The translations under genes and the position numbers were made by a program. Under the pieces are notes generated by a model, which was not told the DNA's origin, did no database searches, and saw only the letters and a list, made by a program, of their open reading frames with translations. Below are positions 5,104 to 5,139 of a stretch of DNA of 5,139 bases, one piece after another. Every line of letters begins with the position of its first letter. Position 1 is the first letter of the stretch. Source of the DNA: Campylobacterota bacterium (GTDB taxonomy: Bacteria; Campylobacterota; Campylobacteria; Campylobacterales; JAADDG01); the NCBI GenBank assembly GCA_013154075.1, contig JAADDG010000006.1, positions 1 through 5,139 of the forward strand. Direction: 5' to 3'.

Positions 5104-5139
5104 AGCTTTTTAGTTAAAAAAAGGTTAAAACGACGTAAA

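Noticed and set aside
5125..5139. Possible last codons of an upstream minus-strand gene (ending in TAA) at the right edge.
   Set aside because: Only a few codons are in view and any A/T-rich stretch will contain such a stop; there is no support for a gene.
1..5139. tRNA, rRNA, CRISPR repeats, transposase genes, attachment sites.
   Set aside because: No cloverleaf, regular direct repeats, transposase motifs or terminal inverted repeats were seen on either strand.

Overview
The window is AT-rich, with almost purely A/T intergenic DNA, heavy use of ATA (Ile) and AGA (Arg) codons, lysine- and isoleucine-rich proteins and T-rich sigma70-type promoters. Together with the OmpA-like/SPOR envelope protein, this suggests a member of the Campylobacterota (Epsilonproteobacteria), perhaps a free-living marine or vent-type genus. 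That placement is inferred from composition and style; no marker gene is present. All four genes encode envelope or exported proteins. No RNA gene, mobile element or CRISPR array was seen.

Layout: four genes alternate in strand (+, -, +, -), so each is probably its own transcription unit. (1) 82-570 (+) encodes a small lipoprotein with a PrcB C-terminal-like domain. (2) 571-3486 (-) encodes a 971-residue exported protein with two complete alpha/beta-hydrolase domains separated by a beta-rich region and a DUF4214 repeat pair. Its stop codon abuts the stop of gene 1 with no base between. (3) 3663-4646 (+) encodes an 8-strand OmpA-like barrel joined by a proline-rich linker to a C-terminal SPOR domain. 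(4) 4667-5069/5071 (-) encodes a 134-residue, four-helix membrane protein of unknown function. Genes 3 and 4 converge on a bidirectional hairpin terminator that overlaps the stop codons of both.

Genes 2 and 3 diverge from a roughly 175-bp A/T-rich region holding two outward promoters and a 9-bp perfect inverted repeat between them. For both genes the longest open frame starts too early: the alternative TTG and GTG starts lie at the transcription start or inside the Shine-Dalgarno, and the internal ATGs are preferred.

The most unusual item is the two-headed hydrolase. Both Ser/Asp/His active sites look intact. The only two cysteines in the protein sit three residues from the second domain's catalytic Asp and His. 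The convergent PrcB-like lipoprotein has no protease partner in view. The genes share an envelope theme, but nothing in the sequence proves a common pathway.
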